Assembly (NCBI GenBank): GCA_032111745.1
Contig: JAULUH010000043.1
Location: forward strand, 1 to 20,034
Length of the DNA: 20,034 nt
Reading direction: 5' to 3'
From: JAULUH01 sp032111745
GTDB lineage: Bacteria > Chloroflexota > Anaerolineae > JAAEKA01
Shown here piece by piece: positions 6,386-13,678 of the stretch (the stretch's first letter is position 1; every line of letters starts with the position of its first letter). The position numbers were made by a program, and so were the translations under genes. The notes below the pieces were generated by a model, which searched no databases, was not told the DNA's origin, and was given only the letters and a program-made list of their open reading frames with translations.

Positions 6386-8083
6386 TCAGGGCAGATCCTG
6401 GCGGACGACGGTCAGGAGGTGTCCTGGCCGTGCTCCCCGCACTGACGAAACCGGTCCATCGGGCCAGGTGATCTCCAGGCCGCGGATACCGGCCCCGCTT
6501 GGAATGCCGAAGTGCAGCCGGGCCGCGTCGCCCGAGAGGTAGCCGCTGCCCGAGCGCACATCGCGCCAGAAGGTGCCAGCGCTGGTATGCAGGGCCACAA
6601 TAGCACCGATGGCGTGCGTATTGCCACTGGCAGGCCAGCGCAGGTCAACCTGCACGCTGCTCCCTTCACAGAGCCGATTCTCCAGAAGCTGAGCGGGTCC
6701 ACGCAGGTTGTTGACCACGATGTCCAGGTCGCCGTCGCCGTCCAGGTCGCCCATGCTCATGCCGCGGCCGCTAAGGGTAGAGCCCAGGCCCCATTGCGGG
6801 GCAGGGCGGAAGAAGCCATCGCCGGTGTTGCGCCGGGCCTGGTTGGCCTCCACCAGCTCGTGGTTGAGCAGGTGGCTGAAGAGCGTCTTCTCGATCATGC
6901 CGTTGACGGCGTAGAGATCCAGCCAGCCGTCCTGGTCCAGGTCGCCGAACTTGGCCGACCAGGTCCAGCCGGTGGCGGCCGCGCCCCGCGGCCGGGCGGC
7001 GTTCTGGTAGCCCGTGACGCCGGTGTAGACCTGCAGCACGTTGCTCATCACCTGGGGATCATCGGGCTCGGCACTCTCGGACATATCGGCCATGATCGGG
7101 TCCCAGGCGGTCACGGCGCTGGCGCCTTCGTCGTACGGCACCATATCGCTGCTGAAGAGCTCAGGCACGCCGTCGTTGTCCACGTCGCCGGCGTCCAGGC
7201 TCATGGTGCTATGGCTGGTGGTGTCGAAGCTGGCCGGCTCCCAACCCTGCGGGGTGTGCAGCCAGGTGTAGTCAGGCACCAGGAAGTCGTTGCCTACGAC
7301 GATGTCGCGGCTGCCATCGCGATCGACGTCGAAGAGGAGGATAGCCATGGCCTGGGCGGAGGGCGCCAGCGCAGTAGCAGTGAACTTGCCATCCCGATTC
7401 TGGTAGTAGGTGACGCCACCTCCACCCTGCAACAGGAATTCATTGCCCAGGTCATCCAGCAGCCCGGCATCGTAGGAGCCCGTGACCAGGTCCAGGTCCC
7501 CGTCACGGTCCAGGTCGCCCCACGCCATGGCCTGGGCAGGGCGGGCGATGCCGGGTAGCACCTGGCGTGCAAAGGCCACGCCGTCCGGGCCCTGGCCCAG
7601 GCTATGCCAGTAGATCAGACCGCCCGTGCGCCGGGTGAACACCATGTCCAGCCAGCCATCGCCATCCACGTCTACCAGGTTCACTGCCCGCGAGTCGCCA
7701 TGCTCCATGGCCTCCGCGCGAAATCTCATGCTCCCCTGGTTCCATAGAATGGTGTTCGGCCCGGCATGATTGGCCAGGACCGCGTCCAGGTCCCCGTCCC
7801 GGTCCAGGTCGCCCAGGGCCACGCCGGCGCCGTTGGCTTCGAACTGGTCCACAGTGTTCCCCGGCACGATGGTGGTATGGTCCAGGTCATGGGCGACGAA
7901 CCTGCCACTACATGCCAGCGGGCCGGCACCCAGCTGGGCCATGTGCACGGCAACCGGCACCCGATCGGGTGGGTTTGGCTCGAGCCCCGCGATCAGGTCA
8001 GGAAACCCGGCATAGGCGGCCGCCGGTGCCGCCAGCAGACAGGCCAGGAGCACTGGTAGCGTGATGGCTCGATGAGTGCGCAC
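6386..8083 (-). CDS. Secreted FG-GAP/VCBS repeat protein with ASPIC/UnbV domain (CRTAC1-like)
   Basis: 565-residue exported protein, probably an integrin-alpha-like beta-propeller with calcium sites. A signal peptide is visible (cleavage near AAAYA-GFP, residue 25). Seven DxDxDG calcium motifs occur at 92-100, 138-146, 190-198, 252-260, 300-308, 381-389 and 446-454. A C-terminal ASPIC/UnbV domain spans about 476-562 (AIGAIVALHT, RDVRSGSGYLSGD, FGIPSGAGIRGLEITWPDG). A Trp pair (W373, W375) lies in GWTWSAKFGDLD. The GTG start at 8083 has GAGGTGAT six bases upstream. It is followed by the diheme peroxidase gene and has its own promoter at 8140-8168. Molecular role unknown; a structural, adhesive or redox-partner role is possible. 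Confidence 0.92.
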   Translation of the reverse strand: MRTHRAITLPVLLACLLAAPAAAYAGFPDLIAGLEPNPPDRVPVAVHMAQLGAGPLACSGRFVAHDLDHTTIVPGNTVDQFEANGAGVALGDLDRDGDLDAVLANHAGPNTILWNQGSMRFRAEAMEHGDSRAVNLVDVDGDGWLDMVFTRRTGGLIYWHSLGQGPDGVAFARQVLPGIARPAQAMAWGDLDRDGDLDLVTGSYDAGLLDDLGNEFLLQGGGGVTYYQNRDGKFTATALAPSAQAMAILLFDVDRDGSRDIVVGNDFLVPDYTWLHTPQGWEPASFDTTSHSTMSLDAGDVDNDGVPELFSSDMVPYDEGASAVTAWDPIMADMSESAEPDDPQVMSNVLQVYTGVTGYQNAARPRGAAATGWTWSAKFGDLDQDGWLDLYAVNGMIEKTLFSHLLNHELVEANQARRNTGDGFFRPAPQWGLGSTLSGRGMSMGDLDGDGDLDIVVNNLRGPAQLLENRLCEGSSVQVDLRWPASGNTHAIGAIVALHTSAGTFWRDVRSGSGYLSGDAARLHFGIPSGAGIRGLEITWPDGPVSSVRGARPGHLLTVVRQDLP

Positions 8084-8138
8084 TGATCACCTCGGGAGAC
8101 GAAGCTCGCAGGAAAGCGCCAGCAGGCATCGCTGGTGA

Positions 8139-8195
8139 GATTGTAATCGCCGGGCCCGTTTTGAGCAACTGCCGGTGATGTAGTTCGCCGGGCCC
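8139..8195. repeat. Direct repeat in promoter region of CRTAC1-like gene
   Basis: An identical TCGCCGGGCCC occurs at 8147-8157 and 8185-8195, each preceded by a similar GAT(T)GTA element. The two copies are 38 bp apart; one overlaps the -10 box and spacer of the predicted promoter and the other lies just upstream of its -35. It could be a paired binding site for a regulator, but chance in GC-rich DNA is possible. Confidence 0.35.
8140..8168 (-). promoter_or_regulatory. Predicted sigma-70 promoter for CRTAC1-like/peroxidase operon
   Basis: On the minus strand: -35 TTGCTC (8163-8168), 17-bp spacer, -10 TACAAT (8140-8145, five of six consensus). The start would be near 8133, with a leader of about 50 bases carrying GAGGTGAT before the GTG start at 8083. 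The -35 is weak, so an activator may be needed. Confidence 0.5.
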
Positions 8196-8283
8196 CTCAG
8201 AAGCCCTTCCCGGTGGCTTCCAGCGCCCGCATCAGTCCATGCTTCCTGGTTCTGGCCTGGCTCCTCGGATCCGCTTCACGTTT

Positions 8284-8330
8284 CCCGTTAACCCGTTAAT
8301 TGTTTCTATGGGAAAACAGTAGTTAATGGG
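8284..8330. repeat. AT-rich nested inverted repeat with a duplicated arm
   Basis: CCCGTTAA occurs twice in tandem (8284-8291 and 8292-8299), then inversely as TTAATGGG (8323-8330, one G-T mismatch). An inner inverted repeat, TGTTT 8301-8305 and AAACA 8314-8318, nests within it. The block is much richer in A and T than its surroundings. It lies about 80-125 bp beyond the dehydrogenase stop and over 110 bp upstream of the predicted CRTAC1-operon promoter. It may be an operator or part of a two-hairpin 3' end. Confidence 0.45.
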
Positions 8331-8332
8331 AA

Positions 8333-8360
8333 CGCGCAGGCGCCTATGGGCCCCTGCGCG
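8333..8360 (-). terminator. GC-rich terminator-like hairpin downstream of dehydrogenase gene
   Basis: CGCGCAGG (8333-8340) pairs perfectly with CCTGCGCG (8353-8360). After one C-C mismatch, GCC 8342-8344 pairs with GGC 8349-8351, leaving a TATG loop. In the direction of the upstream minus-strand operon it lies about 50 bases past the stop at 8409. It is followed by an AT-rich stretch with TT and TTTT but no solid T-run, so it is a plausible, imperfect terminator. Confidence 0.5.
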
Positions 8361-8408
8361 CCACCTCGCCTCCTGCTGCGCTCGCCATGACTCAGGGCTG
8401 TCGCTGCC

Positions 8409-9512
8409 TCACGGATCCACCTGGCTCTCCTCCAGGCCAACCGGTAGCGGCGCCGGCCGCTGGCATGAGCTCAGGAGATGGACGTGCCGATCTTCCCGGG
8501 ATGCATCCAGGATCGCATGCATGGTATCCAGGACGTGGTAGGCCATCTCTCCGCTGGCGCGGTGGGGTCGTCCCGAGCGGATGGCCTGGGCCATGTCGGC
8601 GACGCCGATACCGCGACTGTTCATGTCCCGGCCGTGGCTGAATGGGACCTCCTCCCAGACGCGGGTTTCCGCCCGCCACAGGCACACTGGCCCCCCGAAG
8701 ATGTTGGGGTCGGGCACACTCAGGGTGCCTTCACTGCCATAGATCTCGATCTGGGGCAGGTTGTGAGTCCACACGTCGAAGCTGGTGATCATGGAGGCCA
8801 CTGGTCCGGAGACGAAATCCAGCATCGCGCTGAGATGGGTAGGGGTTTCCACGGTGATCATCTGACCGCGTTTGGGCTCACTGCCGATCACGCGCTCGGC
8901 GAAGGAGACTCGGGTCGAGCCGGTCACACGCCTGATCGGCCCCAGGAGGTTGATCAAGGCGGTGAGGTAGTAAGGGCCCATATCAAAGAGTGGCCCGGCG
9001 CCCACCTGGTAGAAGAACTCTGGATCGGGATGCCAGCCTTCCGGCCCTCGGGAGAGCAAGAAGGCCGTGGCCGCGACTGGTTGCCCAATGGCACCCTCGT
9101 CAATCAGCTTGCGGCAGGTTTGAAGCCCGGCGCCGAGGAATGTGTCGGGTGCGCATCCTACCCGTAAGTTGCGCTTGCGGGCCTCTCTCAGAAGGCACAC
9201 GCCCTCCTCACGGCGCAGAGCCAGGGGTTTCTCATTATACACCGACTTGCCGGCCTGGAGCGCAGCCAGGGCAATCTCGGCATGGATCCTGGGGGGTGTG
9301 AGGTTCAGCACGATGTCGATGGTGGGATCGCCCAACAGCTGCTCTACCGTGCCGGCCCTGGGCACCCCATGCTTGGTGGCCTGGGCTATGGCACGCGTCA
9401 CGTCCACATCCGCACAAGCCGCCACCTCCAGCAGGTCAAAGGTTGGCAGCACGGAGAGGTAGGTACTGCTAATGTTACCACAGCCGACTACCCCGATACG
9501 AGTCTTACTCAT
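8409..9512 (-). CDS. Gfo/Idh/MocA-family NAD(P)-dependent oxidoreductase
   Basis: Cytoplasmic sugar or cyclitol dehydrogenase-like enzyme, 367 residues. The N-terminal Rossmann fold starts RIGVVGCGNIS (GxGxxS at 10-15, where many members have GxGxxG). The family EKP motif is at 94-96 (NEKPLAL). The C-terminal domain has GAGPLFDMGPYYLTALINLLGP at about 171-192, the usual catalytic/substrate loop with D177. A Shine-Dalgarno AAGGAG precedes ATG 9512. The gene lies 15 bp after the isomerase/epimerase stop, so the two are one operon. Such pairs commonly catabolise inositols, keto-sugars or sugar acids in relatives, but the substrate cannot be assigned here. Transcription probably ends at the hairpin at 8333-8360. 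Confidence 0.93.
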   Translation of the reverse strand: MSKTRIGVVGCGNISSTYLSVLPTFDLLEVAACADVDVTRAIAQATKHGVPRAGTVEQLLGDPTIDIVLNLTPPRIHAEIALAALQAGKSVYNEKPLALRREEGVCLLREARKRNLRVGCAPDTFLGAGLQTCRKLIDEGAIGQPVAATAFLLSRGPEGWHPDPEFFYQVGAGPLFDMGPYYLTALINLLGPIRRVTGSTRVSFAERVIGSEPKRGQMITVETPTHLSAMLDFVSGPVASMITSFDVWTHNLPQIEIYGSEGTLSVPDPNIFGGPVCLWRAETRVWEEVPFSHGRDMNSRGIGVADMAQAIRSGRPHRASGEMAYHVLDTMHAILDASREDRHVHLLSSCQRPAPLPVGLEESQVDP

Positions 9513-9527
9513 GGGGGTTGCTCCTTC

Positions 9528-10274
9528 TCAGTCGCGGCCAACCAGGCCAGCCAGATGTCGGTAGCTCTGGGCTACGGCAGCCAGCATATCGCCGTCACAG
9601 CGATCCAGCTCCACAATAAGCCACTGGGCATCGGTGGCCGCGTGGAGGATCGCCGGGAGGTCCATCACCCCATCACCAACGGCCACCATGGCAGCATCGA
9701 TGGTTGCAGGCCCATCCTTGATATGGAGCAGGGGCACCCGCGGACCGAGCTCGCGCAGTAGGGCGGCGGGATCAATCCCGGCCGTGCGCGCCCAGTAAGT
9801 GTCGATCTCCAGCAGCACGCGGGGGTCCAGATAGTCCAGCATGTGGTATAGGACAGGGCGGCCATCTACAGGAGCCAGTTCCCACCAGTGATTGTGGTAG
9901 TGCAGGGTGATCCCGCGGGCCTGGCAGGCGATACTGGCGGCGTTGAGCTCATCACACACCCGGTGGATGGCGTCGACCGTGGCGAAGCGCTCCTCGGGGA
10001 CCCAGGCGCAGACTGCGCGGTGGCAGTTCAGCAGGGCAAGGGTGTCGAACACCTCCTGCGCCTGGTCGCCCAATGGCAGGGGGGTATGGGCACTGCACAC
10101 GGTGAGATCAAGCTCGTCGAGCAGGCGGGCAGCGGCTACAGAGGCGGTACCAGGGAAGCCGGCGGTCTCGACTGCGGTGTAGCCCATGGCGGCTACCTGG
10201 CGCAGAACCGCGGGGTAATCTCTCGCCAGCGCCTCGCGCACAGAATATAGCTGGAGGGCGATCTTGGGGGTCAC
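9528..10274 (-). CDS. Sugar phosphate isomerase/epimerase (xylose isomerase-like TIM barrel)
   Basis: Cytoplasmic 248-residue TIM-barrel enzyme of the AP-endonuclease 2/IolE-like superfamily, expected to isomerise or epimerise a sugar or keto-cyclitol with a divalent metal. Visible motifs are IALQLYSVREAL at 5-16, YTAVETAGF at 32-40, HYHNHWWEL at 125-133, LLEIDTYW at 154-161 (E156, D158), LLHIKDG at 182-188 (H184) and WLIVELDRCDGD at 218-229 (E222). These are the likely metal and substrate ligands. The GTG start at 10274 has AAGGAG six bases upstream. It is first in the operon with the Gfo/Idh/MocA gene, behind the promoter at 10371-10399. The exact substrate is unknown. Confidence 0.92.
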   Translation of the reverse strand: MTPKIALQLYSVREALARDYPAVLRQVAAMGYTAVETAGFPGTASVAAARLLDELDLTVCSAHTPLPLGDQAQEVFDTLALLNCHRAVCAWVPEERFATVDAIHRVCDELNAASIACQARGITLHYHNHWWELAPVDGRPVLYHMLDYLDPRVLLEIDTYWARTAGIDPAALLRELGPRVPLLHIKDGPATIDAAMVAVGDGVMDLPAILHAATDAQWLIVELDRCDGDMLAAVAQSYRHLAGLVGRD

Positions 10275-10301
10275 GGGATGCTCCTTATTTGTGGGTGTTT
10301 C

Positions 10302-10407
10302 GGCACAACTCGGCCGGCCTTGGTTGTTTAGAGGGTGTTAAGCAGGACGTGAGACGATCGGGACGGTTACAGCATACCTGGTGCGGCGGCGCCCGTCAAG
10401 TTGTGCC
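10302..10407. repeat. Nine-base perfect inverted repeat flanking isomerase promoter
   Basis: GGCACAACT at 10302-10310 is exactly complementary to AGTTGTGCC at 10399-10407. The upstream copy abuts the -35 box of the predicted isomerase promoter and the other lies within its leader, near +55. Two sites about 97 bp apart could allow looping by a repressor. There is no further evidence, and 9-base matches can arise by chance. Confidence 0.3.
10371..10399 (-). promoter_or_regulatory. Predicted sigma-70 promoter for isomerase-dehydrogenase operon
   Basis: On the minus strand: -35 TTGACG (10394-10399), 17-bp spacer, -10 TATGCT (10371-10376). The start would be near 10364, giving a leader of about 90 bases before the GTG at 10274. 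The -35 is five of six consensus and the -10 four of six. Confidence 0.6.
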
Positions 10408-10442
10408 ACGGGCTTGCGGGGCTGGAGCTATAGGCGAGGAAT

Positions 10443-10471
10443 TTGCCAGGGAGAGCGGCTTGTGTTAGGAT
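10443..10471 (+). promoter_or_regulatory. Predicted extended -10 promoter giving a probably leaderless mRNA
   Basis: TTGCCA (10443-10448), 17-bp spacer, TAGGAT (10466-10471) with TGT immediately upstream (extended -10). The expected start is 10478 plus or minus one, at the ATG at 10479 of the M23 peptidase gene. The geometry is strong, though both hexamers deviate from consensus. Confidence 0.55.
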
Positions 10472-10478
10472 GGCCGCC

Positions 10479-11432
10479 ATGTCCAAACTACCTTCCGGCC
10501 TCAGGGTCATGGGAGGGGTTGGCTTGGCGACGGTGTTGGTAGCACTGTTGCTGCTGGTGATGAGCGCCACGCCTGCGCAGGCACAGTCCAGCCAGCCGCC
10601 TTCTCCCATGGCAGGCGAGCCCGTGGATGGGCTCGACGGCTTCCTCCCGACGGTGGAGTTCGAGGACGAGGACAGTTCGTGGCGAGTGTTGCGAACACAA
10701 GTCCTGACCTATACTGTGCAGCCCGGGGACAACGACTGGGCCATTGCCCAGCTATTCAACCTCGACGTCGACACTCTGCGCTTCTCTAACGAGTGGATGC
10801 GGCGCAACCCCGACCTGATACACCCCGGCATGGAGTTGGTCATCCTGCCCGTGAGGGGGGCCTATCACACCGTTGAGGCCGGCGACACCCTGGAGAGCAT
10901 CGCCGAGCGCTACGGGGTTAGCCCGCGCGACATCGTCCAATTTGCTCTGAATGAGCTGGGGCCAACCTCTGTGCTTTGGCCCGGCCAGAAGCTGATCATC
11001 CCCGGTGGCCGCCTGGACTATGCCGAGCGCATCCAACCGCCCGGGCCTGGGCAGGCCTATGCGCTGGCCTGGCCGATGCGTGGCACCGTGACCCAGGGCT
11101 ATCGCCAGGGTCACCGGGCCGTGGACATCGCCTCTTTCTACGGTGCCATGGTCTATGCCAGCCGCGGCGGCCGGGTGGTGTATGCCCAATTCTCTCCCGA
11201 TGGGTGGCTGGGTTTTCGCGTGGTAATCGCCCATGGCAACGGGCTCAGCACATCCTATAGCCACCTCAGTGGGATTTTCGTCGAGGAAGGCCAGGATGTG
11301 GCGCGAGGCGAAGTGCTGGGGGAGGTGGGTAGCACGGGCAATTCCACCGGTCCCCATGTACACTACGAGGTCTACCGCAACGGCGCCAAGGTCAACCCCT
11401 TCGACCTCCTGCCTCCATCTGCCGATCAATAG
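10479..11432 (+). CDS. Secreted LysM-LysM-M23 family metallopeptidase (cell-wall hydrolase or amidase activator)
   Basis: Exported peptidoglycan-binding protein with a lysostaphin/LytM-type peptidase domain, 317 residues from ATG 10479. Signal peptide to about residue 35 (ATPAQA then QSS). LysM domains are at about 77-123 (YTVQPGDNDWAIAQLF) and 129-175 (YHTVEAGDTLESIAERYGV). The M23 domain at about 197-312 keeps its zinc and catalytic residues: H212 and D216 in GHRAVD, H262 in YSHLS, and HVH at 293-295. It is therefore likely active, unlike many degenerate LytM activators. The frame also opens at a TTG at 10443 and an ATG at 10470. I chose 10479 because it gives a clean signal peptide and fits the predicted transcription start. 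It is divergent from the isomerase operon and convergent with the GT2 gene, 7 bp away. Confidence 0.93.
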   Translation: MSKLPSGLRVMGGVGLATVLVALLLLVMSATPAQAQSSQPPSPMAGEPVDGLDGFLPTVEFEDEDSSWRVLRTQVLTYTVQPGDNDWAIAQLFNLDVDTLRFSNEWMRRNPDLIHPGMELVILPVRGAYHTVEAGDTLESIAERYGVSPRDIVQFALNELGPTSVLWPGQKLIIPGGRLDYAERIQPPGPGQAYALAWPMRGTVTQGYRQGHRAVDIASFYGAMVYASRGGRVVYAQFSPDGWLGFRVVIAHGNGLSTSYSHLSGIFVEEGQDVARGEVLGEVGSTGNSTGPHVHYEVYRNGAKVNPFDLLPPSADQ

Positions 11433-11439
11433 CGACTGG

Positions 11440-12528
11440 TTAAAGGCCGGAGCTCGGGCTGGAATCTGGCACCTGATCTGGTTTGCTAGGCTTCCCGGTC
11501 TGGGTTCTGACCTCCGTCCCGTGGTTTCCAGCCGCCGGCCACTGCGCCCCATCTACAAGGGGTTCCCTACCATCGTCGTCCAGTTTCTCCACCACCTCGC
11601 GCACGACGTAGATCGACTTGCCCTGGGATTCGTAGTAGGTGCGCACGATGAGCTCACCTAACAGGCCCATGCCCACGAACTGGACGCCAAGGATGACCAG
11701 GAGCATGGCCAGGGTGAGCAAAGGCCGGTCGCCGATGTCCTGGCCCAACACCAGTTTGACGAAGGTGAGATAGAGGCCCAGCAGCACACCGGTGGCGCCC
11801 ATGGCGAGGCCGACGCCGCCGAACACGTGCAAGGGCCGGGTGGCATAGCCGCGCATGAAGCGCACCGTGATCATGTCCAGCAGCACGCGGAAGGTGCGAT
11901 CGATGCCGTACTTGGAGGCGCCGAACTGGCGCGCGCGGTGGGGCACGGGCACCTCGGCCACGGTAACTCCCATCCAGCCGGCCACCGCAGGCACGAAGCG
12001 GTGCATCTCGCCATAGAGGCGGATGCCCTTGACCACCTCGCGACGGTAGGCCTTGAGGGAGCACCCGTAATCGTGCAACGGCACGCCTGAGGCCCGGCTG
12101 ACCAGCTGGTTGGCGACCATGGAGGGGAAGCGCCGGCTGAGGAAGGCATCCTGTCGCTCCTTGCGCCAGCCGCTGACGACGTCGTAGCCCTCGGCCATCT
12201 TGTCCAGCAGGATGGGGATGCCGGCGGGATCGTTTTGCAGGTCGGCGTCCATGGTGATCACAATATCCCCGCGGGCGTAGTCAAAGCCGGCCGCGAAGCC
12301 GGCGGTCTGCCCAAAGTTGCGGCGAAAACTGACGATACGCCAGCGTGAGTCGCTGGCCTGGACCTCACGAAGTAGGGCCAGGCTGCGATCGCGACTGCCA
12401 TCGTCGATGACTATCACCTCGTAGGGCCGGCCGAGGGCTTCCATGGTGGCCGTGAGCTGCTGGTAGAGGGAAGGAATGCTTTCCTCTTCGTTGTAGAGCG
12501 GGATGACGATTGAGATCTCTGGGTTCAC
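11440..12528 (-). CDS. Membrane-anchored glycosyltransferase family 2, GtrB/Dpm1-like polyprenyl-phosphate glycosyltransferase
   Basis: Transfers a sugar from a nucleotide donor to polyprenyl phosphate at the inner face of the membrane (known for this family). 362 residues: a GT-A domain starting ISIVIPLYNEEESIPSLY, DDGSRDRS at 42-49, the metal-binding DAD at 94-96 in ITMDADLQNDP, and FGASKYGIDRT at 202-212. Two C-terminal membrane segments follow (about 231-257 and 268-292), as in GtrB/Dpm1-type enzymes. A polar tail of about 45 residues, Pro/Ser/Gly-rich, extends past the usual YVVREVVEKL end. The GTG start has GAGGA about five bases upstream. It follows the flippase-like gene after 79 bp and is likely its operon partner. 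The sugar is unassigned. Confidence 0.9.
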   Translation of the reverse strand: MNPEISIVIPLYNEEESIPSLYQQLTATMEALGRPYEVIVIDDGSRDRSLALLREVQASDSRWRIVSFRRNFGQTAGFAAGFDYARGDIVITMDADLQNDPAGIPILLDKMAEGYDVVSGWRKERQDAFLSRRFPSMVANQLVSRASGVPLHDYGCSLKAYRREVVKGIRLYGEMHRFVPAVAGWMGVTVAEVPVPHRARQFGASKYGIDRTFRVLLDMITVRFMRGYATRPLHVFGGVGLAMGATGVLLGLYLTFVKLVLGQDIGDRPLLTLAMLLVILGVQFVGMGLLGELIVRTYYESQGKSIYVVREVVEKLDDDGREPLVDGAQWPAAGNHGTEVRTQTGKPSKPDQVPDSSPSSGL

Positions 12529-12607
12529 ACGATCCTCGAGATGATGTGCATGATTCGGAACGAGCGATGCTCAACGGCGGCGGCCAGGTGCGCCCAAGGG
12601 TCAGGGC

Positions 12608-13588
12608 TTAGCGCGCCGTGGAGGCGGAGCGGGCACCCTGGGCCAGGTAGATGACGCCACCAATGAGGCCGGTCACTACGTTGATGGCGTAGACCAGGAT
12701 GCTGAGGGCAAAGGCCTTCTCTTCCGGAACGCCGATCAAGCCAAACAGGCCGACGTAGGTGAGTTCGCGCACGCCCAGCCCGCCCACAGAGGGCAGAAGC
12801 AGGGACAGTGAGACTAGTGGCACGAAGACCAGGTACTGGGCGAGGGTGGCCTGGATGTCCAGGGACCAGCCCAGTAGCATGTTGACGCCGATCCAGGTTA
12901 GGTTGAAGGCGAAAGAAACCAGTAGGGCCAGAGAGAGGGCTCGGGGGCTATAGCCTTCGAGGCCTTCGTACAACTCGCGTGCCGGCTTCTCCACCAGGTG
13001 CAATAGGCGGTCTGGCATCAGTTGGCTGATACGGCGCAGCAGCCAGCGCTGGCGTAGCAGCCAGTAGCCTGCGACACCGGCCAGGAACAGAATGGCCATG
13101 GTCCACTTGAGCCGCGGGTCGACCCAGGTGCTCGCCAGGAGCAGTGTGGCCACCCCCATAGCCAGGAGAACAACGATTCCCAGGAACCGGTCCACCACGA
13201 CCGATCCTACGGCCGCGCCGGCCTGGCCGCTGGTGCTCGCCACCTCAGCGGCCTTGACCACATCGCCGCCAAAACCCGTAGGCAACACAGTGTTGAAGAA
13301 CGCGCCGACGAAATACAATGCGCTCAGGGTGCGCAAGGGTATGAGCACGTCCAGGTCGTGCAGCAGAATGTGCCAGCGATAGGCCCGAATGAAGATCCCG
13401 GCAATGAACAGGGCCAGGGCTGCCCACACGCCTGCCCACCGCGCATCCTGCAGCACCTGGAGCAGAGCGCGGCCGTCGATCTGGGTGAGCAAGATAATGA
13501 GCAGGACTGCGCTGATCGTGATCTTGATCACTCCCCCCCCAGCTTTTTTCTTAGGTGTTGGGCTGTCGCTCGCTGGTGCTATGGACAC
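12608..13588 (-). CDS. Flippase-like multi-pass membrane protein (LPG_synthase_TM / UPF0104 family)
   Basis: 326-residue integral membrane protein with about seven or eight hydrophobic segments. Family motifs are IRAYRWHILL (67-76), FNTVLPTGFGGDVVKA (98-113), VGSVVVDRFLG (127-137), LPSVGGLGVREL near 263-276, and a C-terminal pair of helices. Relatives include the membrane domain of MprF and AglD-like proteins and are often encoded beside polyprenyl-phosphate glycosyltransferases. A lipid or lipid-linked sugar flippase or transferase role is plausible but unproven. The GTG start has GAGGT upstream. A promoter at 13650-13678 precedes it and the GT2 gene follows. Near the N-terminus the coding strand has A6 and G8 runs (13533-13549), but the frame is intact. 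Confidence 0.88.
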   Translation of the reverse strand: MSIAPASDSPTPKKKAGGGVIKITISAVLLIILLTQIDGRALLQVLQDARWAGVWAALALFIAGIFIRAYRWHILLHDLDVLIPLRTLSALYFVGAFFNTVLPTGFGGDVVKAAEVASTSGQAGAAVGSVVVDRFLGIVVLLAMGVATLLLASTWVDPRLKWTMAILFLAGVAGYWLLRQRWLLRRISQLMPDRLLHLVEKPARELYEGLEGYSPRALSLALLVSFAFNLTWIGVNMLLGWSLDIQATLAQYLVFVPLVSLSLLLPSVGGLGVRELTYVGLFGLIGVPEEKAFALSILVYAINVVTGLIGGVIYLAQGARSASTAR

Positions 13589-13649
13589 GAAGCCATTACC
13601 TCAAACCTACCCGGCGCACCGCAGGGCCTGCCGTTGCGGTCGATAGGCC

Positions 13650-13678
13650 ATCATAGCGTGTTTGGGCGCTTCTGTCCA
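13650..13678 (-). promoter_or_regulatory. Predicted sigma-70 promoter for flippase-GT2 operon
   Basis: On the minus strand: -35 TGGACA (13673-13678), 17-bp spacer, -10 TATGAT (13650-13655); each hexamer is one base from consensus. The start would be near 13643, with a leader of about 55 bases before GTG 13588. One of the best promoter matches in the window. Confidence 0.7.

Noticed and set aside
6512..7558. Long plus-strand open frame (about 350 codons) opposite the CRTAC1-like gene
   Set aside because: The minus-strand protein carries regular DxDxDG repeats and a UnbV domain; the plus frame merely reflects the repetitive codons and has no ribosome site.
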